Shown here one piece after another: positions 34,291 to 47,300 of a stretch of 64,000 nucleotides of DNA. Below the pieces are notes generated by a model, which worked only from the letters and a program-made list of their open reading frames with translations, ran no database searches and was not told where the DNA came from. The position numbers were made by a program, and so were the translations under genes. Location: NCBI RefSeq assembly GCF_963678635.1, contig NC_087063.1, positions 84,615,574 to 84,679,573 on the forward strand, written 5' to 3'. Positions within the stretch are counted from its first letter, which is position 1; each line of letters opens with the position of its first letter. Origin of the DNA: Symsagittifera roscoffensis (lineage: Eukaryota > Xenacoelomorpha > Acoela > Convolutidae).

Positions 34291-34814
34291 TATAAACTAT
34301 AAGGACATGTTACACTTCAGCAACAAACCAGGATACCCGGTATCCGGTAAAAGTAATGTCAATTGAACAAAAACTGCTAAAAAGTAGAAGGTAGATATAT
34401 CAAGCGTACCAGGATACTCTGTATCCGGTATTAAAAAATGTATTTTAAACACAAGTCACAGAAAGAACAAAAACAGTTTGACGATCAGGACACCCCGTAT
34501 CCATTTGATCAAAAAATGTACAAAAACAGTTCAAAAACTATCTAGATGAGCTCTCAACAATTTAGAAGGTGTTTCTTGTGTTTACAATTAGGTTACTAAC
34601 TCAATAAATTGTTTTCGACAAATATGATGTTATTTGTTGTACATATTGATTATAAAACTCTTAACTAAACAAATTTAATTTACGATTTAAAAAAAAAATT
34701 TAGTTCATGTTTTTGCCTTCTGATTTCTACATTTTGAAAGAGAAAAGCCTAATTTTTTTTCAAGTATATCTCCGGGTGAAGGCTTTTTTGCCCCCCATTG
34801 AGTAAAACCAAGTC
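34291..34814 (+). promoter_or_regulatory. LINE UTR with three hairpins, after L-4
   Basis: Same arrangement as after L-2: ggatacccggtatcc, ggatactctgtatcc and ggacaccccgtatcc, then the A-rich run and the pre-ATG 'ctccgggtgaaggc' block. Confidence 0.55.
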
Positions 34815-35132
34815 ATGGGTCAACAACAACTGACGGAATCTCAGCTATCAATTACTCATGAAGTGCTGATTGAAACGGAGACAAAATTCAGAAATGCGCT
34901 AACAGCAAACAAATCGACGGCAGAAAAAAAACAAATCCAAATAATCAAAATCATCCCCCCATTCTCGAGAGAAAGTGTAAAGTCAGCAGAAAATCTAGCG
35001 CAGGCATATCGAAGTTGTGCTTCCGATATACTGAAAGAATTCCCTGCAACAAAGCAGCAGAAGGAACTATCTCTAGGTTTTTTGCCGAGGGAACTTTCGA
35101 TCCCGGTTCAGTATATAACAGTTATTCTTTAA
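34815..35132 (+). pseudogene. ORF1 head fused in frame to X, copy c (105 codons)
   Basis: MGQQQLTES… runs through the ORF1 head and continues without a stop into X, giving a C-terminal tail KELSLGFLPRELSIPVQYIT before TAA. The same read-through fusion exists in copy h (56173), whereas copies b, d, e, f and g have TAG at the junction ('caatgcaatag' instead of 'cagcag'). The fusion peptide has no domain I recognise. Confidence 0.65.
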
Positions 35133-35407
35133 TCTGTTCAAGTTGTCAGAAATTGTTGCCAACTGTTCAAATGGTCAACAAAAATGTGGTAAAAAAAAGC
35201 TTTTCGATTTTATTAATCGTCTTCAGTTATAAACATTGAGACAAAACATGCAAATTTATAACAAAATGAACAAAAAACATAAAAGGCAAGCAAGAAAAAG
35301 GACAGAAACACTGTCGCGCAAGTAAAATGACCCGCATGTAGGATTAGTCTTAGAAGACGTAACTCAGTGTATAACTGCGAAACTCGTCTTTGGTGTTCAG
35401 CGCCGGC
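35064..35407 (+). mobile_element. Module X, copy 3 (first ~340 bp)
   Basis: Starts 'gaactatctctagg' and is cut at 'cagcgccggc', where it joins the third UTR hairpin word ('accccgtatcc'). The same breakpoint occurs at 41361, so this junction was duplicated. Confidence 0.8.
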
Positions 35408-35727
35408 ACCCCGTATCCATTTGATCAGAAAATGTACAGAAACAGTTCAGAAACTATCTAGATGAGCTCTCAACAATTTAGAAGGTGTTTCTTGTGTTTA
35501 CAATTAGGTTACTAACTCGATAAATTGTTTCCGACAAATATGATGTTATTTGTTGTTAATATTGATTATGAAACTCTTAACTAAGCAAATTTAATTTACG
35601 ATTTAAAAAAAATTTAGTTCATGTTTTTGCCTTCTGATTTCTACATTTTGAAAGAGAAAAGCCTAATTTTTTTTCAAGTATATCTCCGGGTGAAGGCTTT
35701 TTTTGCTCCCCACGAGTAAATCGAGTC
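35408..35727 (+). mobile_element. LINE UTR fragment
   Basis: Begins within the third hairpin word and runs to the next ORF1 head. The first two hairpins are lost. Confidence 0.7.
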
Positions 35728-35972
35728 ATGAGTCAACAACAATTGACGGAACCTCAGCTACCAATTACTCATAAAGTGCTGATTGAAACGGAGACAAAAT
35801 TCAGAAATGCGCTAACAGCAAACAAATCGACGGCAGAAAAAAACAAATCCAAATAATCAAAATCATCCCCCCATTCTCGAGAGAAAGTGTAAAGTCAGCA
35901 GAAAATCTAGCGCAGGCATATCGAAGTTGTGCTTCCGATATACTGAAAGAATTCCCTACAACAATGCAATAG
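35728..35972 (+). pseudogene. ORF1 head (ORF1X), copy d
   Basis: The EPQLPITHKV-type ORF1 head. A 1-base loss in 'gcagaaaaaaacaaatcc' shifts it, and TAG precedes X. Confidence 0.75.
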
Positions 35973-35975
35973 AAG

Positions 35976-36371
35976 GAACTATCTCTAGGTTTTTTGCCGA
36001 GGGAACTTTCGTTCCCGGTTCAGTATATAACAGTTATTCTTTAATCTGTTCAAGTTGTCAGAAATTGTTGCCAACTGTTCAAATGGTCAACAAAAACGTG
36101 GTAGAAAAAAAGCTTTTCGATTTTAATAATCGTCTTCAGTTATGAACATCGAGTCAAAACATGTAAATTTATAACAAAATGAACCAAAAACACAAAAGGC
36201 AAGCAAGAAAAAGGACAGAAACACTGTCGCGCAAGTAAAAAGACCCGCATGTAGGATTAGTCTTAGAAGACGTAACTCAGTGTATAACTGCGAAACTCGT
36301 CTTTGGTGTTCAGCGCCGGCGTTCTGCGAATATAGACAGCTTCCTGTGCTTTAGTTTTGACTGTCTTCGAT
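35976..36371 (+). mobile_element. Module X, copy 4 (first ~400 bp)
   Basis: Cut at 'gactgtcttcgat' and joined to an RT-N fragment. It carries the GGGAAC-tttc-GTTCCC hairpin. Confidence 0.8.
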
Positions 36372-36524
36372 AAATTCAAGCGAATTCAAGTGGATCAGAA
36401 CGTTTATCATACGGATGAGGATATTCTCAATCAATTTCGAAAGTATTTTTCAAATATTTTTTCAAATAAATCTACAACAGACTCCGATCAACTACTAATG
36501 ACATTTTTATCAAAACATAAACTC
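36372..36524 (+). pseudogene. ORF2 RT-N fragment
   Basis: About 150 bp of the RT N-terminal segment (KRIQVDQNVYHTDEDILNQF…), from X on the left to the recurrent RT/ORF1 junction on the right. It is the remnant of an odd-numbered LINE unit like L-3. Confidence 0.8.
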
Positions 36525-37745
36525 GGAATCTCAGCTATCAATTACTCATGAAGTGCTGATTGAAACGGAGACAAAATTCAGAAATGCGCTAACAGCAAAC
36601 AAAGCGACAACAGAAACAAACAAATCCAAATAATCAAAATAATCCCCCCATTCTCGAAAGAAATAGTGAAGTCAGCTGAAAATCTGTCGCAGGCTTATCG
36701 GAGTTGTGCTTCCGATATGCATAAACAATTGCCCACAACAATGCAACAGAAAATGACAATCTCAAAAACAATAACTGTGACGAAAGATGACCGCAAACTT
36801 CATACACTAACAGTAATTGCTCCCCCGAAGCAGAGCAATTCATAACTAGCATCAAAAGCGAAGGAATCATTCTACTTAACAGGACGGTATTTCCCATGGG
36901 ATGCTTTCCAAGGTCTCATAGACCCAAGAAAATTTTTCCTAAACTAGCCAAAATCAAATTGTCGAACTTGCCTTATGTATGCAACGATATCGAAGCGAAA
37001 TTAATTCTCAAATTGCCAGAAGACATAATTCATAGCCCCATATTCCAATGTGAGACCTGTATCGTAACTGAACCGGGTCAGTATGTTTACACAGGAGGAG
37101 CCATTTTTGAAGTTAAAATTCAAAACGAAGAACAAGAGAAAAAGCTGACGGACTGCTCTTACAAATCGAGAATGGATGGCTTCAAAATGTGGGAAGGTAT
37201 AGAAATCTCGTTTCACATACCTTCACTACATGAATGTCAAAAATGCAAGATGTCTGGACGCCAAGAAAAAGGTCATCACGATGATTGGTGCAACATAGGA
37301 AACCAAATAACCAATAATCCAAATAATCAGTACCCACAAAACCAAGCTCCAATAATGCCAGCGACGAGAAAAACGATGACGAAACAACCAGCGATAAGTT
37401 TTGTAATGGTACCGAAAATGAAGAAGATAAAAAGTCGAAACACAACCATCTAGAGTTTTGATAAATGAATCTAAAACAAACAGTGTAGCAACTCCAAGTG
37501 AAGAAAAACAAAAGGATGAGGTTCTCAACAATCAGGTCGTAGATTTTCATTCTTAGTCAGCAAAAGAAAAAAAAGACAATTTAAATATCGAAAATAACAA
37601 ACGAAAATGTTTCTCTGACGGAAGAATGCTTACAAAAAGAGAGCGTGAAACTTCACCAACCTCCTGGTCAGTTTTAACACGGAAGAATGGGCCTAAAACG
37701 AAATCTAAAAATAACGGGGAAGACTTGGTTGGAGTGAAGTGTTAG
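36525..37745 (+). pseudogene. LINE ORF1, copy L-5, 5' truncated
   Basis: Near-duplicate of L-4, offset 6435 bp. A loss in 'gctcccccgaagc' (others one C more) and the early A loss break the N-terminal half. From 36896 the RRM-like part and intact zinc knuckle are open to 37453. The tail has the same shift and 'cattcttagtc' stop as L-4. Confidence 0.85.
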
Positions 37746-37755
37746 CAAAATTTCT

Positions 37756-40724
37756 ATGTGCGAAAAACCAGATATTTTTTGCGTTAATATTTTTAGCATA
37801 GAAATGCAGCTAAATTACACTCACTTATCAAAAAATGCCAAGTATTAAAAAACTCGCACAGTTTCATTTTGTGCATTCAGGAAGCAAAATTATCAAAACT
37901 TACAAATATACATTTGAGTTTACTGGATAAAGATAATGTTTTATTCGATTTCACATCGAGCTCAAATAATTCTGGTAGTTTCTTAATGTTATGGTCATCA
38001 AACTTGAGTCCTGCAAAAAAAGTTGCTTCAAGTACAGGTTTTCAATTGTTAAATTTTGTCAAACTTGATTGGTTTGTTATCAACGTTTATGCAAACCCAA
38101 ATTCAATCCAAGCAACTTTGAATTCCCTGAAATTAAGCATCAGATTTTTTCCTAATAATTCGAAAATTATCATGAATTATGTTTTTATGAAATTCGAAAC
38201 AGAGTATGACTCTATGCAAAGCACTCAAAATCACTTTCTGATCATTTACTCTTACACGTTTTTGTTAAGCCATCTAACTTGTATCAGCGCGGCCCTAGTT
38301 ACTGGAAACTAAATGAAGAAATTTTAAAAAACAACGCCAGCACAATTTTCGTGACCTTTTGAGGTTGATTCAAGAAAAAAAAAGCATGTAGATCAGAAAG
38401 AACTTAAAACATTGAAGTATCACGAAAATGTTCTCAGAAATTGCATTCACAGCGAAAAAAGTCCGAACCCTTGTTTGATTGAAAAATATCATTTGGTGCT
38501 GGAAAATCTTCAAAAAGTTTCCAAGGAAAAAGATTTTTCAGACTATCGAAAAATTCAGAAAACTCTCAGCTATACATTTGAGGGTGTGCCCAAATTTTGT
38601 AGTCAATGGACCTCAAAGAACACAATTAACTCACTCAAGCAAATTCAAGTGAATCAGAACGTTTATCATACGGATGAGGATATTCTTAATCAATTTCGAA
38701 AGTATTTTTCAAATATTTTTTCAAATGAATCTACAACAGACTCCGATCAACTACTAATGACATTTTTATCAAAACATAAACTCGAAAATAATGAGCATGA
38801 TGGCTATAATTACTTTACAGAAGATGAAATTCACTTGGTTATAAACAAATTGAATTTGAAAAGCTCGCCTGGACCAGACGGCCTCACATCTCAGCTATAT
38901 AAGACTTTTACGGATGAGTTTTGTTCAATTTTAGCTAAAGTTTTAAATCATTTTGATCATGGTGAAAACTTCCAAACAGTTTTTGTTTAGCAATAATCAA
39001 ACTGCTTACGAAATCTGAAAATGCCATAGCAGTACAAGATTTTTGCCCCATCAGCCTCATGAATACTGACGCGAAAATCTTTGCCCATATAGTCTGTAAT
39101 AGAATTAAAAAAGACATTTGCAAAGTTTTAAAAAACAATCAGCACGCGTATTTGCCTGGAAGACAATTGCACACAGCAATACGAAAGTTGAAAAAAGCGA
39201 TTACTCCAGAACGATTGGCTAACAGAGGTTCATGTGCTGTAAAATTAGACTTTTCTAAAGCGTTTGACAGAGTTGACAGATAACTTCTCATCAAAATTTT
39301 GAAAGGGTTAAACCTTGATGAGTTTTCAGTTAGAGATATTGAAACTTTGTATTTAGACTCAAAAGCAGTAATTGAGATAAATGATTTTTTATTAGCCAGC
39401 TTCAAAATTCATCGCGGTGTGAGACAAGGTTGTCCTCTTTCCGCACTTTTATTCATAGTTTTTATCGAACCCTTCTTCAAGCAATTGAATCTACAGAAGC
39501 AATTGAAGGTTTCTGGTTATTGTGCCCCAAATTAGTTTCATATGCAGACGACATAACTTGCCGTATCAAAATCCGATGTATTGACAGGTTGTTTTGCTTA
39601 ATCGATACATTTTGCAGACAAACTCAAATGATGATTAACATAAGTAAAAATGAAGTGCTTTCCATACCTGATTTATCACCCTATAAAACAGTCAAGGAAA
39701 CAAAAATACTTGGTGTCTTGTTTTACACTTCCCAAAAAGTTGAAAATATTGAACTATTGTTGAGTTCTCAAATTCAAAAACATCGCGGGTTAATTTCACT
39801 AAGTAAATCTTTGAGAGCCAAATCATTAACACTGTCAGTTTATGTTCTCCCTACATTTTTTCATTTGGCTCGTCATACTACAGTTAACTTGGAAACTGTT
39901 AGTAAATGCCAAGAATTATTAAATACAGAATTGAAAAAATCAAGCAGACTCGACATAAGGAAAGAAATTTTATATCACCCCATCTTAGATGGTGGGGTAG
40001 GCTTAACATGCCTACAACTTAAACTTTTTAGTCTAAAAATTATCAATTTCTTTGCTTCTGATATGTCAGATCAAAATAGTTTGTTACCAACAGGATTTAT
40101 TTTCTCGAAAGAAATTAAAAATTTGTTGAGAAATACGAACATCTCTATTGAAATAAGTTCGAGTGATTTTGCAATTATTTCAAACATTACCAATAGCCGT
40201 TTAATTATAACAGTACAGACAAAATCGCGAGGTGTTTATTATTTCTGCTTACAAAACTGTAGTTTTCATAGAGTTGCGATTTCCCGCTTGTGTTTTGCTG
40301 CAAACCGTTACCTCTGTTCAGAAGAAGAATTGATTAAATTTACAGGCAAAGTTTGTAAAAATTGAATGCTTGATGTATGGGAAAAAAACTTTCTTTTTAA
40401 ATTTGCGTACGCTGTTTTTAAAGATCGAGAAAAGCGGTGGTTTTTATTTCTTGTCAATGCCCCCGAAGTTTCGATTGTAATTTAGAATGCGAAACATTCG
40501 AACACCTACTTTTCAGTTGTACATCGCTACAACCTTCAAAAAACGTAATACAGATTAACAATTGGCGTGATGTTTTTGTATCAACCAACATTGCAAGGAT
40601 TAAGTATGTTGTTGCGGTTATTCGTGAAGCATATTCAAAATCATCGACGTCATGGAAAATCAACTTGCAAACATTTGTGTCATGGCAAGTATGGAAGATA
40701 AGAAATACAAATTGCTCCTTCTGA
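37756..40724 (+). pseudogene. LINE ORF2, copy L-5
   Basis: Has the 198-bp in-frame endonuclease deletion of L-4 (38174). The RT is in the usual broken frames (38412-38990, 39059-39283, 39299-39535, then a frame containing YADD to 40365). Private lesions are a stop at 40363 ('aaaaattgaatgc', others 'aaaaattcaatgc') and a 1-base loss in 'ccccgaagtttcg' that removes the first Cys of the C-terminal CCHC. The last part matches L-6 rather than L-4 ('aaaacgtaatacag'), suggesting gene conversion or a mosaic origin. Confidence 0.87.
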
Positions 40725-40876
40725 TATAAACTATAAGGACATGTTACACTTCAGCAACAAACCAGGATACCCGGTATCCGGTAAAAGTAATGTCAATTGA
40801 ACAAAAACTGCTAAAAAGTAGAAGGTAGATATATCAAGCGTACCAGGATACTCTGTATCCGGTATTAAAAAATGTA
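40725..40876 (+). mobile_element. LINE UTR fragment after L-5
   Basis: Keeps the first two hairpin words, then jumps at 'aaaaaatgta|gtaaaaaaac' into the middle of an ORF1 head. Confidence 0.75.
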
Positions 40877-41014
40877 GTAAAAAAACAAATCCAAATAATC
40901 AAAATCATCCCCCCATTCTCGAGAGAAAGTGTAAAGTCAGCAGAAAATCTAGCGCAGGCATATCGAAGTTGTGCTTCCGATATACTGAAAGAATTCCCTA
41001 CAACAATGCAATAG
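40877..41014 (+). pseudogene. ORF1 head (ORF1X) fragment, copy e
   Basis: Only the second half of the head (…PPFSRESVKSAENLAQ…, TAG at 41012) is present. Confidence 0.75.
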
Positions 41015-41017
41015 AAG

Positions 41018-41361
41018 GAACTATCTCTAGGTTTTTTGCCGAGGGAACTTTCGTTCCCGGTTCAGTATATAACAGTTATTCTTTAATCTGTTCAAGTTGT
41101 CAGAAATTGTTGCCAACTGTTCAAATGGTCAACAAAAATGTGGTAAAAAAAAGCTTTTTGATTTTATTAATCGTCTTCAGTTATAAACATTGAGTCAAAA
41201 CATGCAAATTTATAACAAAATGAACAAAAAACATAAAAGGCAAGCAAGAAAAAGGACAGAAACACTGTCGCGCAAGTAAAATGACCCGCATGTAGGATTA
41301 GTCTTAGAAGACGTAACTCAGTGTATAACTGCGAAACTCGTCTTTGGTGTTCAGCGCCGGC
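41018..41361 (+). mobile_element. Module X, copy 5 (first ~340 bp)
   Basis: Same extent and same 3' breakpoint ('cagcgccggc|accccg') as copy 3, offset 5954 bp. Confidence 0.8.
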
Positions 41362-41681
41362 ACCCCGTATCCATTTGATCAAAAAATGTACAGAAACAGT
41401 TCAGAAACTATCTAGATGAGCTCTCAACAATTTAGAAGGTGTTTCTTGTGTTTACAATTAGGTTACTAACTCGATAAATTGTTTCCGACAAATATGATGT
41501 TATTTGTTGTTAATATTGATTATGAAACTCTTAACTAAGCAAATTTAATTTACGATTTAAAAAAAATTTAGTTCATGTTTTTGCCTTCTGATTTCTACAT
41601 TTTGAAAGAGAAAAGCCTAATTTTTTTTCAAGTATATCTCCGGGTGAAGGCTTTTTTTGCCCCCCACGAGTAAATCGAGTC
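41362..41681 (+). mobile_element. LINE UTR fragment
   Basis: Counterpart of 35408-35727, offset 5954 bp. Confidence 0.7.
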
Positions 41682-41926
41682 ATGAGTCAACAACAATTGA
41701 CGGAACCTCAGCTACCAATTACTCATAAAGTGCTGATTGAAACGGAGACAAAATTCAGAAATGCGCTAACAGCAAACAAATCGACGGCAGAAAAAAACAA
41801 ATCCAAATAATCAAAATCATCCCCCCATTCTCGAGAGAAAGTGTAAAGTCAGCAGAAAATCTAGCGCAGGCATATCGAAGTTGTGCTTCCGATATACTGA
41901 AAGAATTCCCTACAACAATGCAATAG
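41682..41926 (+). pseudogene. ORF1 head (ORF1X), copy f
   Basis: EPQLPITHKV-type head with the same 1-base loss as copy d and TAG before X. Confidence 0.75.
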
Positions 41927-41929
41927 AAG

Positions 41930-43510
41930 GAACTATCTCTAGGTTTTTTGCCGAGGGAACTTTCGTTCCCGGTTCAGTATATAACAGTTATTCTTTAATC
42001 TGTTCAAGTTGTCAGAAATTGTTGCCAACTGTTCAAATGGTCAACAAAAATGTGGTAAAAAAAGCTTTTCGATTTTATTAATTGTCTTCAGTTATGAACA
42101 TCGAGTCAAAACATGCAAATTTATAACAAAATGAACCAAAAACACAAAAGGCAAGCAAGAAAAAGGACAGAAACACTGTCGCGCAAGTAAAATAACCCGC
42201 ATGTAGGATTAGTCTTAGAAGACGTAACACAGTGCAGTGTATAACTGCGAAACTCGTCTTTGGTGTTCAGCGCCGGCGTTCTGCGAATATAGACAGCTTC
42301 CTGTGCTTTAGTTTTGACTGTCTTCGATTGACACATGAGCCTCTTCATGTGCAAACAAATGTAGTAATTGTGCGTCCTGTCAAAAAAACTCTAGTAATTT
42401 TTCGCGATTTCTCTTCTGCTTTGTCAGAACTCGTGTACAGTATTATCCAAAAATAAAAATTACCTCGAGAGGTTTGCTTGATACTTCGTTCTCAACCAGA
42501 GGTCGTTGATAGCCCCATACAATTTATACATCAATTTTAGCCTTTTACAAGCTGTTTCAAGGCTCTTGGGAGTATGAGAGAAGCAATCATTGTGAATCAA
42601 CTAGTCGAAACCTAAACAAATTCAAATTAAAATGCAGCGTGTGAATTATGCTTCAGAGAAATTGGTTTTCCTTTTCTTATTTGAGCAGCCAGCCGGGAGC
42701 CCTAACATGGAGGCTCCTCATTTAGGATTGAACAAAAGCTCACTTAATCATGATGTGCTTATTAAACTTCAGCTATCTTGCATGCGCTCGTCTAAAAATT
42801 GTAGCGCATAAGCTATTTGAAACCGAAATTATAGAATCGTATGATTGCATCACAACCAGAAACGCCACAACGCCTAAAATAATGGAAAAATTCAAAAAAT
42901 GGTGAATATATAAACTTGAGACATGAATAATAATTACATTACAAGATCAATCTGTGTTCAAAAGACATAAAAATTATAAATTCAGCGTCTTACAAAATTA
43001 GAAAACGAAAAGTAAGTCAAACCAAATAGGGTTGTTTGATTTACCGAACCAATCTGAAATCCGAAATCGGAATTTTTACAACATAGAAAAAACTCTTGAA
43101 GAAGTTTAATGAAAACAATTAACGGAAGAAAAACAAATTATTGCTAAATGATCAACAATAAAAAAAAGACAATCAGGTTCAATCATTAAAAAAAGACAAT
43201 CAAAAAATAACTCTAATTTTGCGACCAATCAAAATCATACCACATCAATTGTCATAGTTGCCCCAAATCTTAGCTCCGGCTTGTCACCCATTAAAATTAT
43301 CTTTACTTGAAAAAAGAGATGTCAATATCTGTTCTTTATGATTACCTAAGAATCTTATTAGCGAACGACTGATTTGTAGCAAGAAGAAAACTTTATTCTG
43401 ATCAGGGTTTTATGTGAAGTCATGAAAAAATAGCATCACTCGTTTATATTCGAAAACTTGACATCATTTAATTCAGAAATAAAAATAAATGAAAAAAAAC
43501 GCACGTGCAA
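41930..43510 (+). mobile_element. Module X, copy 6 (no internal deletion)
   Basis: About 1.58 kb. It keeps the region deleted in copies 2 and 7 and the 59-codon ATG frame (42632 on). Near 42230 a 5-bp 'cagtg' duplication extends the RLTHEPL frame to an ATG. The end 'cgcacgtgcaa' is joined directly to the middle of ORF1 of L-6, without the ORF2 tail and UTR. Confidence 0.8.
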
Positions 43511-44314
43511 CTAGCCAAAATCAAATTGTCGAACTTGCTTTATGTATGCAACGATATCGAAGCGAAATTAATTCTCATATTGCCAGAAGACATAATTCAT
43601 AGCCCCATATTCCAATGTGAGACCTGTATCGTAACTGAACCGGGTCAGTATGTTTACACAGGAGGAGCCATTTTAGAAATTAAAATTCAAAACGAAGAAC
43701 AAGAGAAAAAGCTGACGGACTGCTCTTACAAATCGAGAATGGATGGCTTCAAAATGTGGGAAGGTGTAGAAATCTCGTTTCACATACCTTCACTACATGA
43801 ATGTCAAAAATGCAAGATGTCTGGACGCCAAGAAAAAGGTCATCACGATGATTGGTGCAACATAGGAAACCAAATAACCAATAATCCAAATAATCAGTAC
43901 CCACAAAAACCAAGCTCCAATAATGCCAGCGACGAGAAAAACGATGACAAAACAACCAGCGATAAGTTTTGTAATGGTACCGAAAATGAAGAAGATAAGA
44001 ATGTCGAAACACCACCATCTAGAGTTTTGATAAATGAATCTAAAACAAACAGTGTAGCAACTCCAAGCGAAGAAAAACAAAAGGATGAGGTTCTCAACAA
44101 TCAGGTCGTAGATTTTCATTCTTACTCAGCAAAAGAAAAAAAAGACAATTTAAATATCGAAAATAACAAACGAAAATGTTCCTCTGACGGAAGAATGCTT
44201 ACAAAAAGAGAGCGTGAAACTTCACCAACCTCTTGGTCAGTTTTAACACGGAAGAATGGGCCTAAAACGAAATCTAAAAATAACGGAGAAGACTTGGTTG
44301 GAGTGAAGTGTTAG
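43511..44314 (+). pseudogene. LINE ORF1, copy L-6, C-terminal two thirds
   Basis: Begins at 'ctagccaaaatc' (about codon 146), fused to X. From there it is open to the normal GVKC end, with RNP-like motifs, an intact zinc knuckle (C-x2-C-x9-H-x4-C) and the complete Asn/Lys-rich tail. Lacking the N-terminal third, it is not a functional ORF1. Confidence 0.87.
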
Positions 44315-44324
44315 CAAAATTTCT

Positions 44325-47300
44325 ATGTGCGAAAAATCAGATGTTTTTTGCGTTAATATTTTTAGCATAGAAATGCAGCTAAATTACACTCACTTATCAA
44401 AAAATGCCAAGTATTAAAAAACTCGCACAGTTTCATTTTGTGCAATCAAGAAGCAAAATTATCAAAACTTACAAATATACAACTGAGTTTACTGGATAAA
44501 GATAATGTTTTATTCGATTTCACACCGGGCTCAAATAATTCTGGTGGTTTCTTAATGTTATGGTCATCAAACTTGAGTCCTGCAAAAAAAGTTGCTTCAA
44601 GTACTGGTTTTCAATTGTTAAATTTTGTCAAGATTGATTGGTTTGTTATCAACGTTTATGCAAACCCAAATTCATTCCAAGGAACTTTGAATTCCCTGAA
44701 ATTAAGCATCAGATTTTTTCCTAATAATTCGAAAATTATCATGATGGGTGATTTTAATGCGCTGAGTTATGACAATATTAACAGTTCTTCAATACTTAAG
44801 TTAAATGATGCACGTATCAAACGATTTACCCAACTCAAAGAACAAATTCTTGATTGTTTTGGTTTTGTTGATTTTGCCCTCAAGAATGATTTTTGTGATT
44901 ATACAAAGTATGACAAACAACATAAAACTTTGGCGCTCATAGATTATGTTTTTATGAAATTCGAAACAGATAATGACTCTAGGATAAGCACTCAAATATC
45001 ACTTTCTGATCATTTACTCTTGCACGTTTTTGTTAAGCCATCTAACTTGTATCAGCGCGGCCCTAGTTACTGGAAACTAAATGAAGAAATTTTAAAAAAC
45101 AACGCCAGCACAATTTTAGTGACCTTGTGAGGTTTATTCAAGAAAACAAAAAGCGTGTAGATCAGAAAGAACTTAAAACATTGAAGTATCACGAAAATGT
45201 TTTCAGAAATTGCATTCACAGCGAAAAAAGTCCGAACCCTAGTTTGATTGAAAAATATCATTTGGTGCTGGAAAATCTTCAAAAAGTTTCCAAGGAAAAA
45301 GATTTTTCAGATTATCGAAAAATTCAGAAAACTCTCAGCTATACATTTGAGGGTGTGGCCAAATTTTGTAGTCAATGGACCTCAAAGAACACATTTAACT
45401 CAATCAAGCGAATTCAAGTGGATCAGAACGTTTATCATACGGATGAGGATATTCTTAATCAATTTCGAAAGTATTTTTCAAATATTTTTTCAAATGAATC
45501 TACAACAGACTCCGATCAACTACTAATGACATTTTTATCAAAATATTAACTCGAAAATAATGAGCATGATGGCTATAATTACTTTACAGAAGATGAAATT
45601 CAATTGGCTATAAACAAATTGAATTTGAAAAGCTCGCCTGGACCAGACGGCCTTACATCTCAGCTATATAAGACTTTTACGGATGAGTTTTGTTCAATTT
45701 TAGCTAAAGTTTTTAATCATTTTGATCATGGTGAAAACTTCCAAACAGTTTTTGCTTAGCAATAATCAAACTGCTTACGAAATCTGAAAATGCCATAGCA
45801 GTACAAGATTTTCGCCCCATCAGCCTCATGAATACTGACGCGAAAATCTTTGCCCATATAGTCTGTAATAGAATTAAAAAAGACATTTGCAAAGTTGTAA
45901 AAAACCATCAGCACGCGTATTTGCCTGGAAGACAATTGCACACAGCAATACGAAAGTTGAAAAAAGCGATTACTCCAGAACGATTGGCTAACAGAGGTTC
46001 ATGTGCTGTAAAGTTAGACTTTTCTAAAGCGTTTGACAGAGTTGACAGATAACTTCTCATCAAAATTTTGAAAGGGTTAAACCTTGATGAGTTTTCAGTT
46101 AGAGATATTGAAACTTTGTATTTAGACTCAAAAGCAGTAATTGAGATAAATGTTTTTTTATTAGCCAGCTTCAAAATTCATCGCTGTGTGAGACAAGGTT
46201 GTCCTCTTTCCGCATTTTTATTCATAGTTTTTATCGAACCCTTCTTCAAGCAATTGAATCTACGGAAGCAATTGAAGGTTTCGGGTTATTGTGCCCCAAA
46301 TTAGTTTCATATGCAGACGACATAACTTGCCTTATCAATATCCGATGTATTGACAGGTTGTTTAGCTTAATCGATACATTTTGCAGACAAACTCAAATGA
46401 TGATTAACATAAGTAAAAATGAAGTGCTTTCCATACCTGATTTATCACCCTATAAAACAGTCAAGGAAACAAAAATACTTGGTGTCTTGTTTTACACTTC
46501 CCAAAAAATTGAAAATATTGAACTATTGTTGAGTTCTCAAATTCACAAACATCGCGGGTTAATTTCACTAAGTAAATCTTTGAGGGCCAAATCATTAACA
46601 CTGTCAGTTTATGTTCTCCCTAATTTTTTTCATTTGGCTCGTCATACTACAGTTAACTTGGAAACTGTTAGTAAATGCCAAGAATTATTAAACACAGAAT
46701 TGAAAAAATCAAGCAGACTCGACATGAGGAAAGAAATTTTATATCACCCTATCTTAGAAGGTTGGGTAGGCTTAACATGCCTACAACTTAAACTTTTTAG
46801 TCTAAAAATTATCAATTTCTTTGCTTCTGATATGTCAGATCAAAATAGTTTGTTACCAACAGGATTTATTTTCTCGAAAGAAATTAAAAATTTGTTGAGA
46901 AATACGAACAACTCTATTGAAATAAGTTCGAGTGATTTTGCAATTAATTCAAACATTAACAATAGCCGTTTAATTATAACAGTACAGACAAAATCGCGAG
47001 GGTTTTATTATTTCTGCTTACAAAACTGTAGTTTTCATAGAGCTGCGATTTCCCGCTTGTGTTTTGCTGCAAATCGTTACCTCTGTTCAGAAGAAGAATT
47101 GATTAAATTTACAGGCAAAGTTTGGAAAAATTCAATGCTTGATGTATGGGAAAAAAACTTTCTTTATAAATTTGCGTACGCTGTTTTGAAAGATCGAGAA
47201 AAGCGGTGGTTTTTATTTCTTGAGAATGCCCCCGAATGTTTCGATTGTAATTTAGAATGCGAAACATTCGAACACCTACTTTTCAGTTGTACATCGCTAC

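Noticed and set aside
43793-44119. Minus-strand 108-codon hydrophobic frame (MKIYDLIVENL…) repeated in most LINE copies
   Set aside because: It is the antisense of the Asn/Asp/Lys-rich ORF1 tail; complementing such codons yields Ile/Val/Phe-rich text. It is conserved only because the copies are duplicates.
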